The translations under genes and the position numbers were made by a program. From Bactericera cockerelli (taxonomy: Eukaryota > Arthropoda > Insecta > Hemiptera > Triozidae), in contig CM044964.1 of assembly GCA_024516035.1 (NCBI GenBank), positions 583,667-647,666 of the forward strand: a DNA stretch of 64,000 bases. The letters are read 5' to 3'. A model generated the notes under the pieces. The model had not been told where the DNA came from, searched no databases, and saw nothing but the letters and a program-made list of their open reading frames with translations. Below, in pieces: positions 19,467-30,607 of the stretch. Within the stretch, counting starts at the first letter, position 1. Every line of letters begins with the position of its first letter.

Positions 19467-20955
19467 ATGATGCAATACTCCAGCTTTTTTTCGCAATCCA
19501 AATCTCGTGTATCTTATGTACCTAGACCTGGGTATAATAAACAATCACCTGCTACCAGTGCTAAAGCTGAAAATTTGTACTTACCTAGATCCTGTGGCTT
19601 TTCATTACCCTTTGATTCTACAATTTCAATGGATGCTTACCTCTGTGCCATTGGGGATATTGTTGGCGATGACCGCCTGGTATTTGCTGGTAAGAACGGC
19701 GACCTTGTTAAATTTTACCTCACAAGTGAGGCTCTTGTAAATAAAATTTTACGATGAACACCCTCAACTGGTTATTAATAATAAACCCCTTGTAGTGCAA
19801 AAATTAGTAAACAATGGATTCAAGATTTTCTTGTGTAACACTGAGCCTGGAATGCCAGACTCGTTTCTTATTAGTGAAATATCTAGATATACAAAAGTGT
19901 TAACCCCCATGAGATTTATTGGCCTGCGCACCCGCTCGCCACGTTTCAGTCACCTCATGGGATTCCAACGATCAGTTGTAGTGGAGGACGTGTCTGAACT
20001 GCCGGCATTTTTAAATTTATTTTTTGACAACATGTACCACAAAATATTCATTGTGATAGACCGAGTCAGATGCTTTAGATGCCAAGCCGAAGGTCATCTT
20101 GTTAAGAACTGTCCTCTTCCTCCACCTAGCAGTGACACTCCGGCCCAGGATCGTCTTGTAAATAAAACTCTTCCTTCTGATTCACGTTCCTCTGATCATA
20201 CTTCTGATATATCGAATGCCTTCCTCCCCGCGTTTGCCTCCCGCACTGCTGTTGGTTCTCCTACGCCTCTTCAAACTGATCTCCCGTCTCCCCCCCCTGT
20301 TGATTTTTCTATTCCACCCCCCGTCACTTATCCTCCGCCTCCTTCCTCTGATGAGCTAGCAATCCTTACTCAGGATCCTTCTACCGCTGAGGTTATCTCT
20401 CCTCCCAAGGAGATTGATAATATTACCTCTGAAATTTCTCCTGATATTGGTGGAGACACCTCTACTCCCATAGATATTCTGGTTGGGAGCAATACCAATA
20501 CCTCTGATTTAAATTCTATGTTGGATTCTGAGAATATTATGTCTAGTCAGCAAAGTAATGCTTCTATTGCTAAGAAGCGGGTTAGTAGTTCCTCCCCTGT
20601 TAGTACTGTAGATAAAAAAATCTGTGTTGAGACACGAGTTGAATCACGTGTCGAAACACTTATAGATTTTAAATCTCTTGGACCTCTTATTACTCAGGTT
20701 GAACCGTCAGTTGATCCTGATGTATTTTTCAATCTTCTTGAGGATTTGAGAAGTCAACCTCTTCAAAAGAAGATAGATATTATTAAAGCAAACTATAATA
20801 TGGACATCAAATTTTTTACTTCTTTGTTGGAAAAGCTCTTGCTAATCGACATAGTGAACTCCAAATCCCACTCCAAGGTAAAAAATAGATTAAAGAATCT
20901 ACATAAAACGCTGAATGTTCACTTGTTATCTACCCTACCTCCTAACCCTGTATAA
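19467..20955 (+). pseudogene. LINE 1 ORF1 (gag-like, CCHC), one frameshift
   Basis: The protein starts at ATG 19467. The frame shifts at an AAAATTTT run (19742-19750), where the reading frame ending VNKILR continues one base over as FYDEHPQLVINNKPL. It then runs to 20955. Past the middle there is a CCHC zinc knuckle (CFRCQAEGHLVKNC) followed by a Pro/Ser/Thr-rich tail. It would be the RNA-binding ORF1p of the retrotransposon. Only one knuckle is seen, whereas some I elements have several. Confidence 0.75.
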
Positions 20956-21920
20956 AATATTACTCCCTCTTCTTCCTCCTTTCTCCTTCCTTCTCCCTTC
21001 TCCTTCCTTTTTCTTTTTTCCCTCATTGTTATTCTTATTATAGTGTCACAATCTAAGAAAGCTCATGATCTTTATGCCAATTCCATATATCCTGCACAAT
21101 ACTTATCAATCTTTACCTCACCTCACCTTATACGTACAATCCCTCCTCAAAAATGTTCCTCCCTTGTGATCGACATATTGCGTCTTTTCCTGTACCTACC
21201 TCATATTATTTTATTTAATGAAACTCCCTGTTTCCTTGAGACTTCTATTGATGCGTGTTTACTTACTTGTATGTACGCATCAATCTAACTTCTCTGGAAT
21301 AGTTGAAGAGGGTATGGCAGTCATAGTCAACGGTAACACCTGTACCTTGTCGTGCCGGATACGGTCATCGGCACAAAGGCCTGACAGCCTTTACAAGCAG
21401 AACCGCGAGCTGCGTTATAATTACAATTATTATTATATGTATACTATCATCTGTTATGTATGTCTATCACTCCTTGGTTTTCGCCTTGGTAGTGAATATG
21501 ATAACCACTGTGACAAGTTGTACATCAGGGTGTACCTGCATCTGAGTATGTCTTGCCTCCTGCAGCTTCAACTGGGTTTATGCCTGTCCTATCGGATACC
21601 TGGCAATGGTCCTTATGGACTCTAAGGTACGTGGTCATGAACCTTATATCGATATATTTTATTCTTCTTATTATTAATATACATATATATTTTTTTTTCT
21701 TTTTTTTTTCTTTTCTGGTTATTATTATTTCTTATTAATTTTTTTTTTTTTTATTATTTGTACCCTGTGAATACTGAAGATTGATAGTACTTCATTGCCT
21801 ACTCTTCATAAGTAGACATTGTAATACAAACAAATAAAAAAACGGCAAGCTTATCTTACCTTGTCATACGCTTTTCTAAAGGTAAGTATTTTCTTTCTTT
21901 CTTTCCAAAAAAAGGTAAGT
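20956..21920 (+). other. Inter-ORF region of LINE 1
   Basis: The region is unusually long (~960 bp). It has a C/T-rich stretch at 20965-21020, a GC-richer block at 21290-21620 containing 'cggcacaaaggcctgacag', and T runs at 21685-21750. No ORF in it looks real. Confidence 0.5.
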
Positions 21921-24900
21921 ATGAGTAATGTTTTATTGCAATGGAATATAAATGGTCTTACTAATCATTTCAGTGAACTGCAATGTCTTGTGAGGAAGGC
22001 ATCACCCTTTGTCATATGCCTACAGGAATCTCGTTTGGCCCCGTCAAAAACAGTCCAATTGAAAAATTATGACTGTTACAGGCATGACTACCTTGATGGT
22101 GGTAATGCGTGTGGAGGAGTGACCACTTTTGTTCTAAGCAACTGCTTTTCTAAAATTATAACTATTAACACCACCCTGCAGTGTGTTGCTGTAGTAGTTA
22201 AACTTCCCTTCTTTAATGAGCCGGTTTGCTTTTGTAATATCTATCTCCCTCCTCATTTAAATTTTTCCGAGTATGATTTATACAATATTAAGTCTCAACT
22301 GACTGGTTCTTATGTATTGGCTGGTGATTTTAACGCCCATAATCCCCTTTGGGGCGACCAAAAACTTGATGTGAAAGGCAAGGAAGTCGAAAAGTTTATT
22401 TTAAGTAATAATGTACATCTTTTAAACACAGGGGAAGCTACACACTACTGCCTTGCACATCTATCTCACTCAGCTATTGACCTTACTCTTTCTTCTTCAT
22501 CTATTTTTCCTGACCTACTGTTTTCCATTGAAAAAGATCTATGTTTCTCTGGACACTTTCCTATTTTAATCTCTACTCAAATACCTACTCCGTGTCCAAA
22601 TTCCAATATCTCAACTCCATCTGAAAAGATATGGAATTATGACAAAGCAGATTGGATTTCGTTCAGAGATCGTGTTCGTTTTGATTTCCCTCTTGATGAC
22701 CCAGATATTGATCAGACTCTTTTAAAGATAAATGCAGAAATCTTAGCTGCAGCCAATGCCACCATTCCTGACAAAAAACTACCCCCCAATCGTCTGCCTG
22801 TGCCATGGTGGGATAATGAGCTCAAGAACGCTATACAGAATCGACGAAAGTGTCTACGCACTCTCAGGAGACATCCCTCAGACGACAACAGAACTGCCTT
22901 TATGAGAGGTCGTGCAATCGCTCGTAGAATGATTAAAGAGAAGAGACGTAAAGGTTGGACAGACTTCGTTGAATCTATTGATCATTCTATGAGTTCTGCC
23001 GACCTCTTTCATAAAATGGGAAAACTGAGAGGAAAGTACACATCAAGACACATCCCTGCTATACAGGATCGTCTTGATAGTACCACCCTCATATATGACA
23101 GTGTTGCCATTGCTGATACCTTAGGGGCCCACTTTTCCAGTGTGTCTTCGGATGAGAACTACTCTGCCGAATTTTTAACTCACAAAAATCTATCTGAAGG
23201 TGTCCCCATCATACCGGATATAACCAACAGACAAGAGTATAATAAGCCCTTTGAATTTCACGAGCTGACGAACGTGATCTCGTCTTGCTCATCTAAGGCC
23301 ACCGGTCCTGATGGGATATCCTATGTTCATTTGAAAAATTTACCTACAGCTGCATTAGAAAAACTTCTATTGTTTTTCAACTTCATTTGGTCGTCAGGTA
23401 AATATCCATCCATTTGGTCTTGTGCTTTCATTGTTCCAATTCCTAAACCTGGAAAAAATAAACTACTGCCATCAAGCTACAGACCTATTTCTCTTTTAAG
23501 CTGCTGCGGCAAAATTTTAGAGAAAATGGTCAATAAGCGACTCTTTTGGGTTCTTGACAAAAGACTTCACCCTTGTCAGAGTGGAGGACGTTACAAGCGC
23601 TCAACATGTGATAATCTTGTATCTCTGGAACATGAGGTGGCTCAGGGATTTTCCAATAAGGAGCACACCCTAGCTGCTTTCATGGACATTCAAAAAGCTT
23701 TCGACATGACATGGAGGTACAAGATTATAGAAAAATTAGTTAGCCTAGGCATTAACGGCTTCATTTTACGTTATCTCCAAAATTTTCTCTATAATAGGAA
23801 AATTAAAGTAAAATGTAATGGTGTCATATCTGATCAGTATTCTCTTTCTAACGGTATTATACAAGGGTCGTCGCTATCCCCGCTCCTGTTCATTATCTTC
23901 ATGGACGAACTGCTTAATATCATCAAATTACCCTTGCGGCGGCTCTTGTTCATTGATGATTTATTAATTATCTCAAGAGGTAAAGTTATACAAACACTAG
24001 TTACTCGTTTTCAAGCCACCTTAAATGACCTCTCCTTGTGGTCGAAAAGGAATGGACTAGTTTTCTCTACTGAACCAGGAAAATCTGTTTGCGTTCTTTT
24101 TTCAAGGTCACGTAATGTCATTAAACCTTCTCTTTACTACGACCAGAACAGTTTGAGTTTCGTTGACAAAACCAAGTTTCTTGGATTAGTCTGGGACTCA
24201 AAATTGTCTTGGTCTCCTCATGTGGCCTATGTAAAAGAACGAACCCTTAACGCTTTGAATGTTCTGAAGATAGTTTCCCGCAAGAGCTTTGGCGTTCGCC
24301 GCTCTGCCTTGCTCCAACTGTATAAATCATATATATTGCCTATTTTCGATTACGGCTCCTTTATTTATGGGGATGCCAAAGAACATATTTTAAATAGACT
24401 AAACCCTGTCCACAATGCGGGAATTAGAATCGTCACTGGAGCTTTAAGATCCAGCCCTGTACCTAGTTTGTACGTGGAATCAGGTGTCCCCCCTCTCCAT
24501 CTCAGGAGACGCAAGCTTGAGATGAATTATGTTTCCAAAATCGCTAGTTGTCCTTCTAATCCTGTTCATCATCTTCTAATAACTACAAACCTTAATTCTG
24601 CAAACTTCTCGTCTAATCAACCTAAACCTCTTTGCTTAAGGTTTAGAGAAAATAATGGTTTCTCAAGAATACTCATCAACAGCGATTTTGCTCCATATGA
24701 TAGAAAAATACCGCCTTGGTCCCAAGATACACCCAAGATTGATAATTCTTTAATAAATATAGGAAAAAAAGACGATGTTTCTACTATTATCTTCCAGCAA
24801 TGCTTCCATGAACTGATTAATACCAAGTATCCTAACCACACATTGTGCTTTACAGATGGATCCAAAATGGCCAACTCCACCAGCTGTGCGTATATAATCG

Positions 24901-25322
24901 ATAATGTTATCACATCGTCCTTTTTCCTGAATCATATAAATTCTGTCTTCACCTCTGAGCTTATTGCCATTCTTTTATGCCTGAAGCATATCAAATTCTT
25001 GCCTAAACAACGTTTTCTAGTTATTTCAGATTCTAAGAGTGCTCTGGACGCTCTTTCAAATCCAAGCAATGATAATCCTATAGTATCTTTATTATATTCT
25101 TCTTGGCGGGACCTCATTAACTGTGGTAAGGTCATAGCATTTTTGTGGTGCCCTTCACACACAGGTATTCGTGGTAACGAGGCAGTGGATAGAGCCGCCC
25201 GTACCCCACTACAGAATATACCTCCACTAAAACTATGTTCATCACATGACTTCAAACCATTCATATCAAAAACCATCAAGGAAAAAATGGCAGCTCATAT
25301 GGAACGACATACCAAACTCTAA
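21921..25322 (+). CDS. LINE 1 ORF2: endonuclease, reverse transcriptase, RNase H
   Basis: The likely start is ATG 21921 (MSNVLLQWNINGL), at the first endonuclease motif. Endonuclease: CLQESRL, GDFNAHNPLWG, AIDLTLSSSS, and SGHFPI where SDH is usual. Reverse transcriptase: SSYRPISLLS, FMDIQKAFDM, GIIQGSSLSPLLF and the active site FIDD in LLFIDDLLII. RNase H: CFTDGSK, SELIAILLCL, ISDSKSALDAL and NEAVDRAA supply all four acidic residues. The frame breaks at an A6 run (25281-25286) and continues one frame over to 25635. The enzyme would nick target DNA and copy the element RNA. Confidence 0.85.
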   Translation: MSNVLLQWNINGLTNHFSELQCLVRKASPFVICLQESRLAPSKTVQLKNYDCYRHDYLDGGNACGGVTTFVLSNCFSKIITINTTLQCVAVVVKLPFFNEPVCFCNIYLPPHLNFSEYDLYNIKSQLTGSYVLAGDFNAHNPLWGDQKLDVKGKEVEKFILSNNVHLLNTGEATHYCLAHLSHSAIDLTLSSSSIFPDLLFSIEKDLCFSGHFPILISTQIPTPCPNSNISTPSEKIWNYDKADWISFRDRVRFDFPLDDPDIDQTLLKINAEILAAANATIPDKKLPPNRLPVPWWDNELKNAIQNRRKCLRTLRRHPSDDNRTAFMRGRAIARRMIKEKRRKGWTDFVESIDHSMSSADLFHKMGKLRGKYTSRHIPAIQDRLDSTTLIYDSVAIADTLGAHFSSVSSDENYSAEFLTHKNLSEGVPIIPDITNRQEYNKPFEFHELTNVISSCSSKATGPDGISYVHLKNLPTAALEKLLLFFNFIWSSGKYPSIWSCAFIVPIPKPGKNKLLPSSYRPISLLSCCGKILEKMVNKRLFWVLDKRLHPCQSGGRYKRSTCDNLVSLEHEVAQGFSNKEHTLAAFMDIQKAFDMTWRYKIIEKLVSLGINGFILRYLQNFLYNRKIKVKCNGVISDQYSLSNGIIQGSSLSPLLFIIFMDELLNIIKLPLRRLLFIDDLLIISRGKVIQTLVTRFQATLNDLSLWSKRNGLVFSTEPGKSVCVLFSRSRNVIKPSLYYDQNSLSFVDKTKFLGLVWDSKLSWSPHVAYVKERTLNALNVLKIVSRKSFGVRRSALLQLYKSYILPIFDYGSFIYGDAKEHILNRLNPVHNAGIRIVTGALRSSPVPSLYVESGVPPLHLRRRKLEMNYVSKIASCPSNPVHHLLITTNLNSANFSSNQPKPLCLRFRENNGFSRILINSDFAPYDRKIPPWSQDTPKIDNSLINIGKKDDVSTIIFQQCFHELINTKYPNHTLCFTDGSKMANSTSCAYIIDNVITSSFFLNHINSVFTSELIAILLCLKHIKFLPKQRFLVISDSKSALDALSNPSNDNPIVSLLYSSWRDLINCGKVIAFLWCPSHTGIRGNEAVDRAARTPLQNIPPLKLCSSHDFKPFISKTIKEKMAAHMERHTKL

Positions 25323-25635
25323 CAAACTAAAGTCTATTAAACCCCTTATTGCTAACTGGAACTCAAGTAACCGACAGACCAGATTTGAGGAGGTTGTGCT
25401 CTGCCGTATGAGGATTGGCCATACGCGATGTACTCACAGCTTCCTATTTAAACGTACTGCTCCTCCAAACTGCCGTTGTGGCGAAATTCTTACTGTTAAT
25501 CATATAATTAATTGTCACCTCCATGCACAAATAAGATCCTCTCTACCTGTGCCCCCAGCTCTTTCAGACTCCGTCGAGAGCGCTGATTCCCTTCTGAACT
25601 ATCTGAAAACAATTAAACTGTATACACTTGTTTAA
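25287..25635 (+). pseudogene. LINE 1 ORF2 C-terminus after frameshift
   Basis: It continues as KKWQLIWNDIPNSNKLKS and ends with a Cys/His-rich segment (CRMRIGHTRCTHSF, NCRCGEILTVNHIINCH). This pattern is typical of the C-terminus of I and Jockey-type ORF2 proteins. Confidence 0.78.
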
Positions 25636-25661
25636 CACACCAAGGAATCGGCGCGAACGAC

Positions 25662-26147
25662 ATGTCAACTGACAGAGTTAAAACGCCTAAATCGGAAAAA
25701 AAAAAAAAAAAAAAAAAAAAGGCCATCAGGCGTTTATCAAGTGCGAGAAGAGAAATTTTTTCGTCACCTCCCCCCCCTAGAGAGAAGCGAGCCCGCCTGC
25801 AGGAGTCCCCCCAGCAGCGGAAGTTCACACAAGAATGTCAGAGAGTGGCGAAAGAGTTTAGGTATGATCAAAATCAATTCCCCAATGGAGTGTGTCTGAA
25901 TTCCAACAGTAAAAACGACCTCAAACAAAAGAGAGAAACCTTGGAGTTCGAAAATGTAAATATATTATCTGACTTTATATGCAAAGTTATTAAAAACTCA
26001 GTAGGCCTAGTAGGTACAAGTAAAAAAATCTCCTCTCATGATTTAACATGTATTATACAAAAAGAACTTTCAAACAGTTCAGCTAAAAACTTGGACCGGG
26101 CGGTCACAACCGACATTATTTCAAGCTCTGATGATGAACAATTATAG
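25662..26147 (+). CDS. LINE 2 ORF1, small basic protein with Lys run
   Basis: The ORF is 161 codons from ATG 25662. Near the start it has an A run encoding eight lysines (SEKKKKKKKKAIRRLSS), then SSPPPPREKRARL and an acidic C-terminus (SSSDDEQL). Its stop overlaps the ORF2 start by 17 nt (ATG 26131), suggesting reinitiation or coupled translation. No zinc knuckle is seen. The A run could instead be the poly(A) tail of LINE 1 that became fused into this frame. No known domain is recognised. Confidence 0.55.
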   Translation: MSTDRVKTPKSEKKKKKKKKAIRRLSSARREIFSSPPPPREKRARLQESPQQRKFTQECQRVAKEFRYDQNQFPNGVCLNSNSKNDLKQKRETLEFENVNILSDFICKVIKNSVGLVGTSKKISSHDLTCIIQKELSNSSAKNLDRAVTTDIISSSDDEQL

Positions 26148-27336
26148 TTCATTCAAAGTCATGCACTGGAATGCTAGATCCGTTCTAGCTAATAAAAAGA
26201 GCTTTGAGATGTTTTTATATCAAAACAATATCTCAGTTGCTCTTATTAATGAAACCTGGTTTAAACCAGGAAAATATTTCAATTTTACTGGTTATAATGT
26301 GATTAGAGAAGATCGATCGGACGCCCGATCAGGAATCGCTATTTTTATTAGAAATAATATTCATTATACAGAAATTACCAATTTTTATAGGATTCCTAAT
26401 GTTCTTGCTCTAGCAGTTAAAATAAAATTTGAAGGTTCTAATATTACGTATATATCTTTTTATAATAATCCTGTAAATAATATTAAATCTCAAGATTGGG
26501 TCAAATTTTTCAGTAGTTTTCAGGGTCCTCTCGTTATTGGCGCGGATACAAATTGCCATCACACAGCCTGGGGCTGCGATAAAATAGATAGAAAAGGTAT
26601 AGAACTTTTTGATGCTGTGGGTTTGTATAATTTAGTAATTTTGAATGATGGAAAACCTACCACGTTAGGAACGGCCTGCCAGGTAAATAAGAGTGTCATT
26701 GATTTATTTTTCACCACCCCTGACATATCTCACAAGTTTACATGTGCCACTTTTGACGACCCTATAGGTTCTAATCACTATCCACTGACTTTAGACTCAA
26801 ATTCCCTAATATGTAGCAGCTCACTATTAAAACAACCAATAAGAAAATGGAATGTTAGAAAGGCAAACTGGGATACCTACAAACAACAAATGACAAATTT
26901 CACTACCCTTGTAGAACATACTGATGATTATTTGTCTTACGATTTATTCTATGAAAATTGCGAGCGGGCGTGTGAACTGTCGATGCCAAAAATTAAATAC
27001 TTTAATGCCAATGAAAAGTTCCGGAAACCGTGGTGGAGCCAAGCCTGTGAAGAAGTAGTATTAAATAGAAAAGAAAAACTAAAGATTTACAGAGATCTCC
27101 CTTCAATAGCCAACCTGATCGAATACAAGAAAGCCGACGCTCGCTGTAAAAAGGTGTGTAGATCAGAATCACGGAAAGCCTGGGTAAGTTTTACGAATAA
27201 ACTAAATAGGCACACAAAGATGTCCGATATTTGGAATTGTATTAAAAAATTGAAAAACAGAAAAACATCGAATAGGCTACCTATAAAAAAAGGGAATTGG
27301 TCAGAGGATTTGTTAAATTCATTAGCCCCCGCATAG
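26131..27336 (+). pseudogene. LINE 2 ORF2, endonuclease half
   Basis: The AP-endonuclease domain is recognised by VMHWNARSVLANK, LINETWFKPG, SGIAIFIRN, GADTNCHHTAWG, SVIDLFF and SNHYPLTL. The last two catalytic motifs deviate from GDFN and SDH. The ORF stops at a TAG created by the LINE 3 insertion just after LLNSLAP. The RT half resumes at 32781. Confidence 0.8.
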
Positions 27337-27862
27337 TTTATTTCATTCGTCTAGAAGAACTTTCGTGTTTGTATAAAATGTCAAAAAATGTGTTTAACTT
27401 TGTTATAATTTAGGTCCTGATATAATAATTTTAACTAGTATAGAAGATAAAAAATCTGTGCATTTTGATATTTTTTAATTCAACTTATGACGTATTAATG
27501 AATTTTAACAACAAAAAAAATCTTTTTTTAAATTAATTTATATTTTCTCGATCTCACATCGTAATTTTTCTATGACAATTTGGAACTTTTGATGCGGCTC
27601 GTGTGTCAAATTCAATAATCGTTCCCCTCTTTTGTAAACTACGTTTTTTCAATTAATTGTTGACGTGTCCTACGATAAACTGTGTTCGTGTTCTTTGTTG
27701 TGTTTATTATTTGGACCAATAATTTTTTTTTTTTGTTCTATACCTGAAATAGTATGTTTTTCGTGAAACCGTGTTTAATCTTTATTTCTGGATAATCTAT
27801 ACTACACCCAACAGTATTCGAACAACTTTTGAAAGATTTTTTAGTCTGAATAATCCTAAAAA

Positions 27863-29401
27863 ATGAGTCTGTCTACAAACAAATCCATAACCATTCCCAT
27901 AAAAGATAGATTAAGAGCAGCATCTAAAAAAACAAACTCAGTGAATGACCCTCAAGCACCAAAAAAGGTCCCAACAGTGAAGACTCCGCCAAATCGGTCT
28001 AACATAAAAACTAAAGACATTAGTGTTGGCAGTAATATAAGAGACACAAGCAAAAATAAAGATAATTGCACTGTTAGTTCAACTAAAATTAACAAAAATA
28101 AATCCCCGAAAAAGTCAAGCACACCTACACATGAAACTCCACATGCCGCCCCCAAATCTCCCTCAATTAAACAAGTGACAAATAGCTTCAATATTCCTAA
28201 AGTATGCAATAGTACATCAACACCTCTCATGACAACAGGTACTCAAACCCAGGGGTGGGATAATGATAATGAACTTATAGTGAAACTAACAATGCAAATA
28301 TCACAGCAAGAATTTACCATCCATGCTTTGAGAGACAAAATCAGTTCACTCGAGGAGTTACTGAAATCCAAAGACACTAAAAATGAACAGACTAATCAGA
28401 AAACTTTAGATACTCACCAAATCAAGAGCAAGAGTTCAATTTCCTGTCATATTATAGGTGACAGCCACGTGCGGCACCTCAGTGAAAAACTAAAGGAAAT
28501 GTTACCTCTAGGTAGCACAACACAAGCAGTGTTTCACCCTGGAGCCGGATTTGAGGAAATCGCAGAAACCCATGCCCAACAACCCAATCTCGTCAAGCCT
28601 AAGCCATCCGATGCGGTGATAGTTATGTGTGGGACTAATGATGTGTGCATCACGCAATGGGAATCCATACAAGAAGCCATTAATAAAATTACAAAAAAAT
28701 TCCAGCCGTGCCAATCTCTCTACTTTATTGGCGTACCACATAGATATGACAATAAAAAACTCAATTACCACATAACTCGCCTTAATAATAAAATTAGGTA
28801 CTGTGTTAAATCTGTAAAAATAACCCAAAGCGTTCAATTCATAGACCCCAATAAATTTCTAAAACCAAGTGACTATTCTACTAAAGACAAATTACACTTG
28901 AATTATTCTGGAAAAAACAAACTGTGTAGAAAAATAAGGAACGTCCTCACCCAGACCTCTCCCCCTGCGAACCTCCCCCCTGTGACTTCTGTGCCTGATG
29001 ATCATCGTGCTTCTCACTTTGAAACGTTACCTGAGATCGAGAACCTCATAGAATTGGATGATGATTCTACATTCTCTGTGGACCCCCCACTCTTCTCTGA
29101 TTCTACTGTTAATAATACTGTATTACTGGCTGACCCGTCAGAATCACTTCTCGACACCCCAAACTTTCCTCAACGTGTCAATGATATTCTTCTAAGTGAG
29201 AGTCACTCACCTATGTACAGATTGACAAATCTCACACATAGTTTCTCAAATGTAATTCACAGCAGTCCCTTGCCTGTAACTGACGCCTCCCTAGAAACCC
29301 CAACAATTATGCAGAGTGGAAAACTTACTGAAACTGTAAATGGTCTTCGACCCAAAACAAACATAAATTTCAACAAACAGGGCCCAATTTCCAACACTTA
29401 A
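27863..29401 (+). CDS. LINE 3 ORF1 with SGNH (GDSL-like) esterase domain
   Basis: The ORF has 512 codons and is intact. Residues 1-130 are Lys/Ser/Thr-rich. A coiled-coil-like helix follows at about 145-180 (FTIHALRDKISSLEELLKSK). The SGNH domain spans about 192-355, with GDSH near 198 (nucleophile Ser), CGTND near 257 and DKLHLN near 342 (catalytic Asp/His). Esterase domains in ORF1 are known from CR1-clade LINEs, where they may act on lipids or help nuclear entry; that role is inferred. The C-terminal ~130 residues are acidic and low in complexity. Confidence 0.82.
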   Translation: MSLSTNKSITIPIKDRLRAASKKTNSVNDPQAPKKVPTVKTPPNRSNIKTKDISVGSNIRDTSKNKDNCTVSSTKINKNKSPKKSSTPTHETPHAAPKSPSIKQVTNSFNIPKVCNSTSTPLMTTGTQTQGWDNDNELIVKLTMQISQQEFTIHALRDKISSLEELLKSKDTKNEQTNQKTLDTHQIKSKSSISCHIIGDSHVRHLSEKLKEMLPLGSTTQAVFHPGAGFEEIAETHAQQPNLVKPKPSDAVIVMCGTNDVCITQWESIQEAINKITKKFQPCQSLYFIGVPHRYDNKKLNYHITRLNNKIRYCVKSVKITQSVQFIDPNKFLKPSDYSTKDKLHLNYSGKNKLCRKIRNVLTQTSPPANLPPVTSVPDDHRASHFETLPEIENLIELDDDSTFSVDPPLFSDSTVNNTVLLADPSESLLDTPNFPQRVNDILLSESHSPMYRLTNLTHSFSNVIHSSPLPVTDASLETPTIMQSGKLTETVNGLRPKTNINFNKQGPISNT

Positions 29402-29472
29402 CCACTTTAACTGGCACACATGCCAAGGGTTCGACTCCCTCTGGTGGTAATTTACTGAATTCCAACAACGTT

Positions 29473-30607
29473 TTGACGCTATTCCATTTAAATATTAGCT
29501 CCTTAAGAAATAAGATAAATATGTTAGAAGCGTTTTTACTAGGACATAAACCACAGCCACAAGTAGTCTGCATTACAGAACACTGGTTATCACGTGGTGA
29601 TGAAATTTATTGTAACATGCAAGATTATAATGTAGTAACATCCCGCTCACGGTCATTATCACGCAATAATATTTCACACGGGGGAGTGTTAATATACCTC
29701 AAGAAAAGCTCGGATTTCAAATTTAAAATTCTAGACCAGCTGGAATCTCTCGCGAAAGATTCGGTATGTGTAGTTATAACGGAAAATCTAAGTTAAACTG
29801 AAAAATAATAATTTTGTTGTTTTAACAAATTGAACAATTTAATTTGAAAAAATGCTGTCTACGTATGGCCTGGACCATAAACTATGTATTTGTGGTGATA
29901 TAAATATTCATCTTAATAATCATCATAACCCAGAGACCATGGCATTTCTTAACCTGATCACGTCTTATGGCTTCATACAAACCACTATGCAACCTACAAG
30001 ACTCGATAACTGTATAGATAACATATTTATTAATTTTAACATTGATGATTTTTCCGCGGCTGTCTTCGATTTAGGTTACTCTGACCATTCAGCTCAATTA
30101 GTAAGTGTTCCTATGCCTTATTTTTCTAGCCATCATACCAAACTAATAAAAACAAGGCCCATTACTGAGGCAGGCAAATTATGTTTTCGCAATATTGTAA
30201 TGCAACTGGATTGGAGTTTTATCTCCGAGAGCAATAAATGTGTCGATGAAAAATTCGAAATTTTCCAAAATAATCTTTCCGATGCGGCAAAAATTGCGTT
30301 CATTGAAAAAACAAAAATACAGAAGCCTAATTCAGGTACTGGTTGTTCTGCTTTTAATTTTACTCCTGAATTGAAACAGCTGCGGAGGGATTTACACAAA
30401 ATCGCACGTCTGTACAAATCCTCTCCTTCCGCGGAACTTGCTATAAGAAAGAGTACTGTTAGGAAAAAATATAGAAGTCAACTGACAAAAGCAAAAAAAC
30501 AGGCAAATGATGGACGTATGGAGCGCTCCGCTAATCCCAACAAAACAGCGTGGGAAATAATCAAGCAGAATAGTGCGAGGAAAATCCAGCTGTTAACAGT
30601 AAAATAA
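29473..30607 (+). pseudogene. LINE 3 ORF2 endonuclease region, broken
   Basis: The first part (29473-29796) has LFHLNISSLRNKINML, ITEHWLS and HGGVLIYLK. Then comes a ~55-bp out-of-frame stretch with stops where the central endonuclease strand is expected. From 29852 the domain resumes with CICGDINIHLNN, DNCIDNIFI and YSDHSAQL. A further frameshift lies near 30590, with reading frame from there continuing to the RT. Confidence 0.75.

Larger units (their letters stand above)
19448..25635 (+). mobile_element. I-like non-LTR retrotransposon (LINE 1 of window)
   Basis: A two-ORF LINE runs from just after the gap. ORF1 has a CCHC knuckle. ORF2 has AP endonuclease, reverse transcriptase, RNase H and a C-terminal Cys/His region, the domain order of the I group in the Jockey superfamily. 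One frameshift is present in each ORF, so this copy cannot make complete proteins as assembled. The 3' end is at or shortly after the ORF2 stop; the A run at 25698 may be its tail, but it lies inside the next ORF. Confidence 0.82.
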
